Below are positions 1-6,436 of a DNA stretch of 10,770 bases, piece by piece. Origin of the DNA: Pseudomonadota bacterium (GTDB lineage: Bacteria; Pseudomonadota; Alphaproteobacteria; Acetobacterales; Acetobacteraceae); the NCBI GenBank assembly GCA_021826485.1, contig JAKAZX010000103.1, forward strand, positions 1 to 10,770, given 5' to 3'. The position numbers and the translations under genes are program-made. Within the stretch, counting starts at the first letter, position 1, and the number at the start of each line of letters is the position of its first letter. A model generated the notes under the pieces. The model saw nothing but the letters and a program-made list of their open reading frames with translations. It was not told where the DNA came from and searched no databases.

Positions 1-517
1 GCATGGGCTGAACCTGACGGCGCTCGGCCCGCCGCTGGTGGCGATCTATCTGATGACCGATGTCGGCAGCGTCGGCGGCGGCTGGCTGTCCTCCACGCTG
101 ATCCGCCGCGGGGTGGAGGTGCTGGCGGCGCGCAAGATCGCGCTGCTGGTCTGTGCGGTGCTGGTGGTGCCGATCTTCCTCGCCCCGCGCGTCGAAAGCC
201 TGTGGCTGGCGACCTTCCTGATCGGCCTCGCGGCCTCGGCGCATCAGGGGTTCTCGGCCAATCTGTTCACCCTGGTCTCCGACACCATGCCGCGCGGCGC
301 GATCAGTTCGGTGGTCGGGCTGGGCGGCATGGCGGGCGCGATCGGCGGCATGGGCGTGGCGCAGGCGGCGGGCTATGTCCTGCAATACACCGGCAGCTAC
401 GTGCCGCTGTTCACCGCCGCCGCCGGCGCCTACCTGCTGGCGATCCTGCTCATGCACCTGATCCTGCCGCGCCGGCGCGCCGCCCTCGGCCTGACGGAGG
501 CGGAGAACGGCGCCTGA
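1..517 (+). CDS. MFS transporter, anion:cation symporter / hexuronate transporter-like (C-terminal part)
   Basis: The frame is open from base 2 at the left edge, so the start and the N-terminal half are missing; about 171 residues are visible. It is an inner-membrane secondary transporter of the major facilitator superfamily. The visible part has the signature-like stretch DVGSVGGGWLSS followed by a basic loop (LIRRG), then four hydrophobic segments: around KIALLVCAVLVVPIFLAP, LWLATFLIGLAASAHQG, the Gly-rich VVGLGGMAGAIGGMG, and LFTAAAGAYLLAILLMHLIL. The pattern AAxAHQGxSANLFTLVSDxxP is typical of the ACS family that includes ExuT-type hexuronate and related organic-acid transporters (family knowledge). 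The substrate cannot be read from this fragment: hexuronate, galactonate, tartrate or another sugar acid are all possible. It ends in a basic tail and converges with the MarR gene. Confidence 0.88.
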   Translation, partial: HGLNLTALGPPLVAIYLMTDVGSVGGGWLSSTLIRRGVEVLAARKIALLVCAVLVVPIFLAPRVESLWLATFLIGLAASAHQGFSANLFTLVSDTMPRGAISSVVGLGGMAGAIGGMGVAQAAGYVLQYTGSYVPLFTAAAGAYLLAILLMHLILPRRRAALGLTEAENGA

Positions 518-518
518 T

Positions 519-544
519 CCGCGGCCGGCTGCGTCAGGCCGCGG
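519..544. terminator. Candidate bidirectional hairpin between convergent genes
   Basis: Perfect inverted repeat: CCGCGGCC at 519-526, a 10-base loop, and GGCCGCGG at 537-544. It lies just after the transporter stop and overlaps the last codons of the convergent MarR gene. No T-run follows on either strand, so it is not a textbook intrinsic terminator. In DNA this GC-rich such arms can also arise by chance. Confidence 0.35.
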
Positions 545-917
545 CGGCGTCGGGTTCGGCCGGCACCGCACCGGTGGCGCTGACCAGTTCGCGGAAGAAG
601 GTCAGTCCGCGCGGCGTGCGGCGCACCAGCACGCGCCGCCGATCCTCCCGGTCGTCGTCGCGCGCCACCAGGCCGATGTCGATCAGCCGGTCGAGCAGGC
701 GCGTGGCGCCGGGGCGGGAGATGTGCAGCAGGTCGGCGATGCGGCTGACCGTATAGGTCGTCGGGTCCATGTAGACCGACAGGAAGGCAGTGAGCTGCCG
801 CACCGTCAGGTCCCGCCCGTCGCGGCGGACCAGATCGAGCAATGCGCCGCGCAGCGACACGACGCGCGGATCGGGTTGGATGGCGGCGCGGGCGTCGGGG
901 TCTGTGGGTTCGGTCAT
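534..917 (-). CDS. Short MarR-family winged helix-turn-helix regulator
   Basis: This is a 127-residue transcriptional regulator. The winged-helix core starts at LTVRQLTAFLSVYM (about 37-50). The helix-turn-helix covers VSRIADLLHISRPGATRLLDRLIDIGLV (57-84), and the wing is the charged DDREDRRRVLVRRT (88-101). The LTVRQL..FL / SRPGATRLLDRL / DRRRVLV / RTPRGLTFF pattern matches a short MarR type common in Alphaproteobacteria, slightly shorter than the usual 140-150 residues. The tail from about residue 116 is Ala/Pro-rich. The start is supported by AAAGGA nine bases upstream (927-932 on the minus strand). The gene runs convergently into the transporter and divergently from thrC, so it may repress itself or act on either neighbour; no ligand can be inferred. 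Confidence 0.87.
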   Translation of the reverse strand: MTEPTDPDARAAIQPDPRVVSLRGALLDLVRRDGRDLTVRQLTAFLSVYMDPTTYTVSRIADLLHISRPGATRLLDRLIDIGLVARDDDREDRRRVLVRRTPRGLTFFRELVSATGAVPAEPDAAAA

Positions 918-994
918 CGGGGAGGATCCTTTCGCGGGGGTTCGGTGCCAAATGTCTCCTTCGTAAGATACGCAGCGAGACGGAATGGACTTTG

Positions 995-1010
995 CGCGAT
1001 ATCAATCGCG
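995..1010. promoter_or_regulatory. Dyad CGCGAT-N4-ATCGCG, candidate operator
   Basis: Perfect 6-bp arms around a 4-base centre (ATCA), 78 bp upstream of the MarR start codon. MarR dimers bind roughly 16-20 bp palindromes close to their own promoters (family knowledge), so size and place fit an autoregulatory site. The assignment to this MarR protein is inference. Confidence 0.4.
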
Positions 1011-1047
1011 ATAAAGAACCTACCAAGGCGGAGTTCCGCATATCAGC

Positions 1048-1065
1048 CATACCGGCCCCGGTATG
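1048..1065. promoter_or_regulatory. Dyad CATACCGG-CC-CCGGTATG, candidate operator
   Basis: Perfect 8-bp arms with a 2-base centre, an 18-bp palindrome lying between the MarR gene and thrC. Its arms differ from those of the dyad at 995-1010, so either two factors bind or only one of the dyads is functional. Centre-to-centre distance is 54 bp, close to five helical turns. An RNA hairpin is less likely because the loop would be only two bases. Confidence 0.45.
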
Positions 1066-1336
1066 CCGCCGATTTCTGTATGAATGACGTGCAGGACGGT
1101 ATTGCCGGACGGCCGGACGCAATTCGACGGCGCCGGTAAATGCGAAATAGAGGACCAAGGATTCCGAAAGAAAATTATGCACTTGCCACGAGATAATCGG
1201 CATCTCACATCAGATCGCCGTCGCCATGCGATCCGCCGATGGCTGGCCGGGCGGAACTGCCGGTCACCGTTGCCGGCCGTCCCGCTTCGGCCCATCACTG
1301 CGGCCCGACAACCGCACGCGGAAACGACGGCCAGCC

Positions 1337-2737
1337 ATGCGCTACATCTCCACCCGCGGGCACGCACCCGCCCGTGATTTTGCCGGCGTGCTGCTGGCGG
1401 GGCTGGCCGAGGATGGCGGCCTCTACGTGCCGGAAACCTGGCCGGAGTTCTCGCCGGCCGACTGGCGGGCGCTGCGCGGCAAGCCGTATGCGGAGGTGGC
1501 GGCGCGGGTGATGCAGCCCTTCGTGGGCGGCGCCCTGCCGTTCGGCACCCTCGCGGCGATCTGCCGGGATGCCTATGCCGGGTTCGGTCACCCGGCGGTC
1601 GCGCCGCTCGTCCAGCTCGACCACAACCTGTTCGTCCAGGAGCTGTTCCACGGCCCCACCCTCGCCTTCAAGGACATGGCGATGCAGGTGCTGGGCCGGC
1701 TGTTCGAGCATGTGCTGGCCGAGCGGGATGCCCGCGTCACCATCGTCGGCGCCACCTCCGGCGATACCGGCTCGGCGGCGATCGAGGCGTTTGCCGGGCG
1801 GGCGCGGGCCGATGTGGTGATCCTGCATCCCGCCGGGCGGACCAGTGAGGTGCAGCGGCGGCAGATGACGACGGTGCTGGCCCCGAATGTCGGCAACATC
1901 GCCGTCGCCGGCAGCTTCGACGATTGCCAGGACCTGGTGAAGGCGATGTTCGCCGACGTGCCCTTCCGCAGCGAGCTGCATCTGTCGGCGGTCAACTCGA
2001 TCAACTGGGCGCGCATCGCCGCGCAGGTGCCGTACTACGTCGCGGCGGCGCTGGCGCTCGGCGCGCCCGAGCGGGAGGTGGCATTCGCCGTCCCCACCGG
2101 CAATTTCGGCAATGTGCTGGCCGCATGGGTGGCGCGCCGCATGGGCCTGCCGGTGGCCCGGCTGGTGATCGGCTCCAACCGCAACGACATCCTGGTCCGC
2201 TTCCTCGCAGCCAACGACATGCGGGTGCAGCCGGTCGAGCCGAGCCTGTCGCCGAGCATGGACATCCAGGTCAGTTCCAATTTCGAGCGGCTGCTGTTCG
2301 AACTGCTCGACCGCGACCCGGCGGCCACCGCCGCGGCGATGGCGCGTTTCCGCGCCGAGGGGCGGATGGCGGTGCCGGATGCCGCCTGGCACCGCGCGCG
2401 CCGGCTGTTCCACGGCTTGCGGCTGGACGATCCGGCAACTCTCGCGGAAATCCGCCGGCTGCATGCCACCGCCGGCTACCTTGCCGACCCGCATACCGCG
2501 GTCGGCATCGCCGCGGCTCAGGCCCACCCGTGCCCGGCCGGCGCGCCGATGGTCGCGGTCGCAACCGCCCATCCGGCCAAGTTCCCCGATGCCATCGCCG
2601 CCGCGGTCGGCCTGCACCCCCCTCTGCCGCCGCGGCTCGCGGACCTATATCAGCGTCCGGAGCGTTACACCGGCGCGCCCGCCGACCTCGCCGCCATCGA
2701 GGCCCTGGTCCGCGCCACCGTCCAAAGGAATGCCTGA
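1337..2737 (+). CDS. thrC: Threonine synthase
   Basis: This 466-residue cytosolic PLP enzyme converts O-phospho-L-homoserine to L-threonine plus phosphate, the last step of threonine biosynthesis. The N-terminus MRYISTRG...DGGLYVPETWP is the classic ThrC opening. The PLP lysine is K112 in FHGPTLAFKDMAMQ. The GATSGDTGSAA loop is at 138-148, and the phosphate-binding TGNFGN begins at residue 254. Length is normal for the longer bacterial/fungal ThrC type. An in-frame ATG at 1226 would add 37 residues without ThrC character, so the start at 1337 was chosen on family grounds; its ribosome site is poor (only GGAAA at 1320-1324). The stop shares its last base with the next start, so translation of the M16 peptidase is probably coupled to this gene. 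The same pairing is common in Alphaproteobacteria. Confidence 0.96.
   Translation: MRYISTRGHAPARDFAGVLLAGLAEDGGLYVPETWPEFSPADWRALRGKPYAEVAARVMQPFVGGALPFGTLAAICRDAYAGFGHPAVAPLVQLDHNLFVQELFHGPTLAFKDMAMQVLGRLFEHVLAERDARVTIVGATSGDTGSAAIEAFAGRARADVVILHPAGRTSEVQRRQMTTVLAPNVGNIAVAGSFDDCQDLVKAMFADVPFRSELHLSAVNSINWARIAAQVPYYVAAALALGAPEREVAFAVPTGNFGNVLAAWVARRMGLPVARLVIGSNRNDILVRFLAANDMRVQPVEPSLSPSMDIQVSSNFERLLFELLDRDPAATAAAMARFRAEGRMAVPDAAWHRARRLFHGLRLDDPATLAEIRRLHATAGYLADPHTAVGIAAAQAHPCPAGAPMVAVATAHPAKFPDAIAAAVGLHPPLPPRLADLYQRPERYTGAPADLAAIEALVRATVQRNA
2724..2729 (+). promoter_or_regulatory. Ribosome binding site of the M16 peptidase, inside thrC
   Basis: AAAGGA seven bases before the ATG at 2737, lying within the last codons of thrC. 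It fixes the start of the peptidase at the TGATG junction. Confidence 0.7.
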
Positions 2738-4011
2738 TGCCCGATCCATCGGCGGCGATCCGCCTGACCCGCCTGCCGTCCGGCCTGACCGTGGTGACCG
2801 AGCGCATGGAGCGCGTCGAGACCGTCTCGCTCGGCGCCTATGTCGCCGCCGGCACCCGCCATGAGACGGCGGAGGAGAACGGCGTCTCCCACTTTCTCGA
2901 ACACATGGCCTTCAAGGGCACCGAACGGCGCAATGCCGCCGCCATCGCCGAGGAGATCGAGGCGGTCGGCGGCCACATGAACGCCTATACCGCCCGCGAG
3001 CAGACCGCCTTCTACGTCAAGATGCTGAAGGAGGACTTGGCGCTCGGCGCCGACATCATCGGCGACATCCTGACCCATTCGACCTTCGAGCCGGCGGAAC
3101 TGGAGCGCGAGCGCGGCGTGATCCTGCAGGAGATCGGGCAGGCCAACGACACGCCCGACGACATCGTGTTCGACCATTTCCAGGAAACCGCCTACCCGGG
3201 CCAGCCGATGGGCCGCCCGACCCTGGGGCGGGAGGCGATCATCCGTGCCATGAAGCGGGAAGCGCTGATGGGCTACATGCGGCGCCACTACACCACCGCC
3301 AACACCGTGGTCGCCGCCGCCGGCAATCTCGACCATGACCGGGTTGTGGCGCTGGCCGCCGAGCATTTCGCCGACCTGCCGACCGAACCCGCCCCCGCTG
3401 CCGAACCCGGCCGCTACGGCGGCGGCGAGTTCCGCGAGGACCGCGACCTCGACCAGGTGCATATCGTGCTCGGCTTCCCCTCGGTCGCCTATGCTGATGC
3501 CGATTTCTACCCGACCATGCTGCTCTCCACCCTGCTCGGCGGCGGCATGTCGTCGCGCCTGTTCCAGGAAGTGCGGGAGAAGCGGGGGCTGGTCTATTCC
3601 GTCTATTCCTTCACCGCCCCGGCGCAGGACGGCGGCCTGTTCGGCATCTATGCCGGCACCGGCGAGCGCGAGGCGGCGGAACTGGTGCCGGTGGCGCTGG
3701 AGGAACTGCTGAAGGTGCAGCACGACGTGACCGAGCCGGAACTGGCGCGCGCCCGCGCCCAGGTGAAGGCCGGCCTGCTGATGTCGCTGGAGAGCACCGG
3801 CAGCCGCTGCGAGCAGTTGGCCCGCCAGCTTCAGGTGTTCGGCCGGATCATCCCGACGCAGGAGACGGTGGCGAAGATCAACGCCGTGACCATCGCCGAC
3901 GTGCAGCGCGCGGCGGCCCGCCAGTTCCGCGCCGCGCCGACGCTGGCCGCCCTCGGCCCGGCCGGGGAAGTGCCCGCGCTGCCGCGGATCGCCGAACGGC
4001 TGGCGGCCTGA
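2737..4011 (+). CDS. M16 family zinc metallopeptidase (mitochondrial processing peptidase-like)
   Basis: A 424-residue peptidase related to the beta subunit of the mitochondrial processing peptidase and to bacterial PqqL/insulinase-type enzymes. The inverted zinc motif HxxEH is H52-F-L-E55-H56, and the distal zinc ligand is probably E132 in ERGVILQEI. The N-terminal half shows the family pattern SHFLEHMAFKGT..R and GGHMNAYTAREQTAFY. The C-terminal half has the conserved SSRLFQEVREKRGLVYSVYSF (272 onward), with the R283/Y287 pair used in substrate binding in the family. All catalytic positions seem intact, so this is an active-type subunit and not the inactive partner. No signal peptide is visible; a cytoplasmic location is inferred. 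The natural substrate of these alphaproteobacterial enzymes is poorly defined. It overlaps thrC by one base and is followed by pmbA after 10 bp. Confidence 0.94.
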   Translation: MPDPSAAIRLTRLPSGLTVVTERMERVETVSLGAYVAAGTRHETAEENGVSHFLEHMAFKGTERRNAAAIAEEIEAVGGHMNAYTAREQTAFYVKMLKEDLALGADIIGDILTHSTFEPAELERERGVILQEIGQANDTPDDIVFDHFQETAYPGQPMGRPTLGREAIIRAMKREALMGYMRRHYTTANTVVAAAGNLDHDRVVALAAEHFADLPTEPAPAAEPGRYGGGEFREDRDLDQVHIVLGFPSVAYADADFYPTMLLSTLLGGGMSSRLFQEVREKRGLVYSVYSFTAPAQDGGLFGIYAGTGEREAAELVPVALEELLKVQHDVTEPELARARAQVKAGLLMSLESTGSRCEQLARQLQVFGRIIPTQETVAKINAVTIADVQRAAARQFRAAPTLAALGPAGEVPALPRIAERLAA

Positions 4012-4021
4012 GCGCGCCCCG

Positions 4022-5353
4022 ATGTCCCAACTCGACCTGCTCGCCGATCTGCTCGCCCGCGCCCGGGCAGCCGGCGCCGATGCCGCGGATGCGGTGCTGG
4101 TCGCCGGCACCGCGCTGTCCGTCCAGCGCCGGCTGGGCCGCACCGAGCATCTGGAACGGTCGGAGGGCCGGGACCTCGGCCTGCGCGTGTTCGTCGGCCG
4201 CCGTTCCGCCATCGTCTCCTCCTCCGCGGTCGATCCGGCGGGGTTTGCCGCCCTCGCCGAGCGGGCGGTGGCAATGGCGCGCGTGGTGCCGGAGGACCCG
4301 TTCGCCGGCCTCGCCGAGGGCGCGCGCGCCGTCGATCCCGCGCCGCTCGACCTGCTCGACCCGACCGACGAGCCGGACGCGGCGGCACTGATCGCGCGCG
4401 CCGGCGCGGCGGAGGAGGCGGCGCTGGCGGTCGCCGGCGTCACCAACAGCGAAGGGGCGGAGGCCGGGTTCGGCCGGACGGAGGTGTCGCTGGTCACCTC
4501 CGCCGGTTTCGCCGCCAGCGTCACGCGCACCAGCCACTCCGTCTCGGCGACCGCGCTCGCCGGCAGCGGCACCGCGATGCAGCGCGACTACGACTACCAT
4601 TCCACCGTGCATCTGGCCGATCTGGAGGATGCCGCGGCGATCGGCCGCAGCGCCGGGGAGCGGGCGGTGACACGGCTCAACCCGGTCCGGCCGCGCACCG
4701 CGAAACTGCCGGTCGTCTACGATCCGCGCGTCGCCTCCTCGCTGCTCGGGCATCTGGCCGGCGCGATCAACGGCGCCTCGGTCGCGCGCGGCACGACGTT
4801 TCTCAAGGACCGGCTGGGCAGCCGGGTGTTCCCGGCCGGCATCACGATCATCGACGATCCGCTGCGCCGGCGCGGCCTGCGCTCCCGCAGTTTCGACGGG
4901 GAGGGGGTGCCGACCGCGCAGCGCAGCCTGATCGATGACGGGGTGCTGACCACCTGGCTGCTGGACAGCCGCAGCGCCCGGCAGCTCGGCCTCGCCTCCA
5001 CCGCCCATGCCTGGCGCGGCACCGGCGGCCCGCCCGCGCCGGGGCCGAGCAACCTCTACATGCGGCCCGGCCCGCTTTCCCCGGCCGCGCTGATGGCGGA
5101 TATCCGCGAAGGGCTGTACGTCACCGAACTGATCGGCATGGGGGTAAACGGCCTGACCGGCGATTACAGCCGCGGCGCCGCCGGCTTCATGATCCGCGAC
5201 GGCGCGATCGCCGAGCCGGTGGCGGAGATTACCATCGCCGGCCACCTCGCCGAGATGTTCGCCCACCTGATCCCGGCCGACGACCTGCGCTTCCGCCGCG
5301 GCACCGACGCGCCGACGATCCGCGTCGAGGGTATGACGATGGCGGGGGCGTGA
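4022..5353 (+). CDS. pmbA: TldE/PmbA, metalloprotease TldD/E subunit
   Basis: A 443-residue member of the TldD/PmbA (peptidase U62) family. TldD and TldE form a cytoplasmic heterodimeric protease that trims unfolded peptides, known from microcin B17 maturation and CcdA degradation. The N-terminal domain has GRTEHLERSEGRDLGLRVFVGRR...SSSAVD. The C-terminal domain has FLKDRLGSRVFP, SFDGEGVPTAQRSLIDDGVLTTWLLDS, NLYMRPG, VTELIGMGVNGLTGDYSRGAAGFMI and IAGHLAEMF. I see no HExxxH zinc motif of the TldD type, which together with the C-terminal pattern favours TldE/PmbA. No tldD lies in the window. The start at 4022 has no clear Shine-Dalgarno site (AGCGCGCCCCG precedes it), so translation may rely on coupling to the M16 gene. 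It is probably the third gene of the thrC operon. Confidence 0.93.
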   Translation: MSQLDLLADLLARARAAGADAADAVLVAGTALSVQRRLGRTEHLERSEGRDLGLRVFVGRRSAIVSSSAVDPAGFAALAERAVAMARVVPEDPFAGLAEGARAVDPAPLDLLDPTDEPDAAALIARAGAAEEAALAVAGVTNSEGAEAGFGRTEVSLVTSAGFAASVTRTSHSVSATALAGSGTAMQRDYDYHSTVHLADLEDAAAIGRSAGERAVTRLNPVRPRTAKLPVVYDPRVASSLLGHLAGAINGASVARGTTFLKDRLGSRVFPAGITIIDDPLRRRGLRSRSFDGEGVPTAQRSLIDDGVLTTWLLDSRSARQLGLASTAHAWRGTGGPPAPGPSNLYMRPGPLSPAALMADIREGLYVTELIGMGVNGLTGDYSRGAAGFMIRDGAIAEPVAEITIAGHLAEMFAHLIPADDLRFRRGTDAPTIRVEGMTMAGA

Positions 5354-5363
5354 CCCCCTGATC

Positions 5364-5379
5364 GCGCCGCCTCCGGCGC
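5364..5379 (+). terminator. Small GC hairpin after pmbA
   Basis: GCGCCG, loop CCTC, CGGCGC: a perfect 6-bp stem starting 11 bp after the pmbA stop and before the Tim44-like gene. There is no T-run, so it may only slow polymerase or stabilise the 3' end; chance is a real alternative in this base composition. Confidence 0.25.
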
Positions 5380-5407
5380 ACCATATGGCCGGGGTCGCGC
5401 AACAGAT

Positions 5408-5412
5408 GGGGA
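5408..5412 (+). promoter_or_regulatory. Ribosome binding site deciding the Tim44-like start
   Basis: GGGGA five bases before the ATG at 5418. The in-frame ATGs at 5385 and 5406 have no comparable site, and starting there would put up to eleven extra residues in front of the signal peptide. Confidence 0.5.
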
Positions 5413-5417
5413 CCCGG

Positions 5418-6341
5418 ATGCGTCGCACTCGCACCCTGTTGGCAGCATTGCTGGCCGTGGCGCTGGCGCTCGCGCCGGCGCTGGGGATGGCCGCCGCGGG
5501 CGATAGCGGCAGCTTCGGCAGCCGGGGGCTGCGCACCTACACCGCCCCGCCGAGCACCAGCACCTCGCCCTACGGCGCCGCGCCGATGCAGCGGTCGCTG
5601 ACCCCGCGTCAGGCGCCCGCCTACGGTGCGCCGGGCTATGGCGGCGCCCCGTACGGCTACCGGTCGCACTCGCCGTTCGTGTCGGGGCTGCTCGGTGGCC
5701 TGATCGGCGCGGGAATCGGCGGCCTGCTGTTCGGCCACGGGATGTTCTGGGGCATTCACGGCATCGGCGGCCTGTTCGGGCTGATGATCCAGATCATGCT
5801 GGTGGTCTGGCTGGTGCGCTGGCTGATGCGGCGCGTGTTCGGCCTGCCGCAATTCGCCGGCAGCCCCCGCTACGCCCGCGCCGCCGCCGGCCCGCTGCCC
5901 CAGGGCGGCGGCAGCGTCCCGCCCTCCGGCGCCGTCCCGCCGCAGATCGGCCCGGCCGATTTCGATGCCTTCGAGCAGACGCTGTACGCGGTGCAGGCGG
6001 CATGGTCGGCCCACGACCTGAACCGGCTGCGCAACCTGGCGACGCCCGAGATGGTCGGCGTCTTCGCCGAGCAGATGGCCGAGCAGACCAGCCGCGGCGT
6101 ACGCAACGTCGTCTCCGACGTGCATCTGGAGCAGGGCGATCTGGCCGAGGCCTGGCGGGAGGACGGGCGCGACTACGCCACCGTCGCCATGCGGTTCGCC
6201 ATGCACGACGCGACCGAGGACCGCAACGGCCGGCTGGTCGATGGCAGCGTGACCGAATGGGTCAGCACGGTGGAATACTGGACGTTCCTGCGCGTGCCGG
6301 GCGGCCGCTGGGTGCTGTCCGCGATCCAGCAGGCCCGCTGA
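5418..6341 (+). CDS. Tim44-like domain protein with signal peptide and transmembrane segment
   Basis: A 307-residue protein from the chosen start. Residues 1-27 (MRRTRTLLAALLAVALALAP...MAAA) form a signal peptide with likely cleavage near A27. Residues 28-86 are a low-complexity Gly/Pro/Tyr/Ser linker (for example APAYGAPGYGGAPYGY). A Gly-rich hydrophobic stretch (87-106) and a strong transmembrane helix around 117-136 (LFGLMIQIMLVVWLVRWLM) follow, then a second Pro/Gly linker. The C-terminal domain, about 180-305, has the Tim44/MBA1-like pattern: DFDAFEQTLYAVQAAWSAHDLNRLRNLATPEM, VSDVHLEQGDLAEAW, TEWVSTVEYWTFLR, GGRWVLSAIQQ. The fold binds membranes or acts as an import adaptor in mitochondria; the role in bacteria is not settled. 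It may be co-transcribed with pmbA (64-bp gap) or have its own promoter. ATG 5385 is an alternative start (318 residues). Confidence 0.85.
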   Translation: MRRTRTLLAALLAVALALAPALGMAAAGDSGSFGSRGLRTYTAPPSTSTSPYGAAPMQRSLTPRQAPAYGAPGYGGAPYGYRSHSPFVSGLLGGLIGAGIGGLLFGHGMFWGIHGIGGLFGLMIQIMLVVWLVRWLMRRVFGLPQFAGSPRYARAAAGPLPQGGGSVPPSGAVPPQIGPADFDAFEQTLYAVQAAWSAHDLNRLRNLATPEMVGVFAEQMAEQTSRGVRNVVSDVHLEQGDLAEAWREDGRDYATVAMRFAMHDATEDRNGRLVDGSVTEWVSTVEYWTFLRVPGGRWVLSAIQQAR

Positions 6342-6365
6342 CGCCCGCCCGCTCGCCCCGCCCCC

Positions 6366-6393
6366 TTGGCCTTTCCCCGCCAGGGCCTACACT
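6366..6393 (+). promoter_or_regulatory. Candidate sigma70-type promoter of the molybdopterin enzyme gene
   Basis: TTGGCC (6366-6371), a 16-base spacer and TACACT (6388-6393), ending 43 bases before the start codon at 6437. It sits in the 95-bp gap after the Tim44-like gene. The match is moderate, and a consensus for this organism is unknown, so this is a suggestion only. Confidence 0.3.
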
Positions 6394-6436
6394 TGCCGTC
6401 ACCGCATCGCACGCCATCCGGGAGAGAGACTCGCCC

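Larger units (their letters stand above)
918..1336. other. Divergent intergenic region between the MarR gene and thrC
   Basis: About 419 bp with no convincing gene. The middle (roughly 945-1220) is visibly richer in A and T than the coding DNA around it, as expected of a promoter region. It holds the dyads listed separately at 995-1010 and 1048-1065. The stretch around 1140-1200 (including AAGAAAATTATG and GAGATAATC) is the likeliest place for a thrC promoter, but I could not fit a good -35/-10 pair. Bases 1225-1336 are GC-rich again and may be the thrC leader. I see no riboswitch fold and no threonine/isoleucine-rich leader peptide of the enteric thr attenuator type. Confidence 0.6.

Noticed and set aside
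945..957. A good Shine-Dalgarno-like AAGGAGA on the minus strand upstream of the MarR gene
   Set aside because: No ATG, GTG or TTG follows at a usable distance, so it does not mark a start; the MarR ATG at 917 has its own AAAGGA.
1101..1123. Possible third dyad, ATTGC-N13-GCAAT, in the MarR–thrC region, spaced about 55 bp from the one at 1048-1065
   Set aside because: Arms of only five bases with a 13-base centre occur easily by chance, and the inner bases do not pair; the apparent regular spacing with the other two dyads is not enough to claim a site.
1226..1336. Upstream in-frame ATG that would lengthen threonine synthase by 37 residues
   Set aside because: The extra residues are Arg/Gly/Pro-rich with no ThrC character, no ribosome site precedes it, and MRYISTRG at 1337 is the usual ThrC N-terminus.
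5228..5260. HLAEMFAH near the C-terminus of the PmbA protein as a zinc-binding motif
   Set aside because: It does not fit HExxH or HExxxH spacing, since the Glu is not next to the first His; the family assignment to the non-metal TldE subunit is more consistent.
2665..5536. Two long overlapping minus-strand frames (2665-4572 and 3878-5536) opposite the M16 and pmbA genes
   Set aside because: Both are antisense to genes with intact catalytic or family motifs, and their translations are typical composition shadows.
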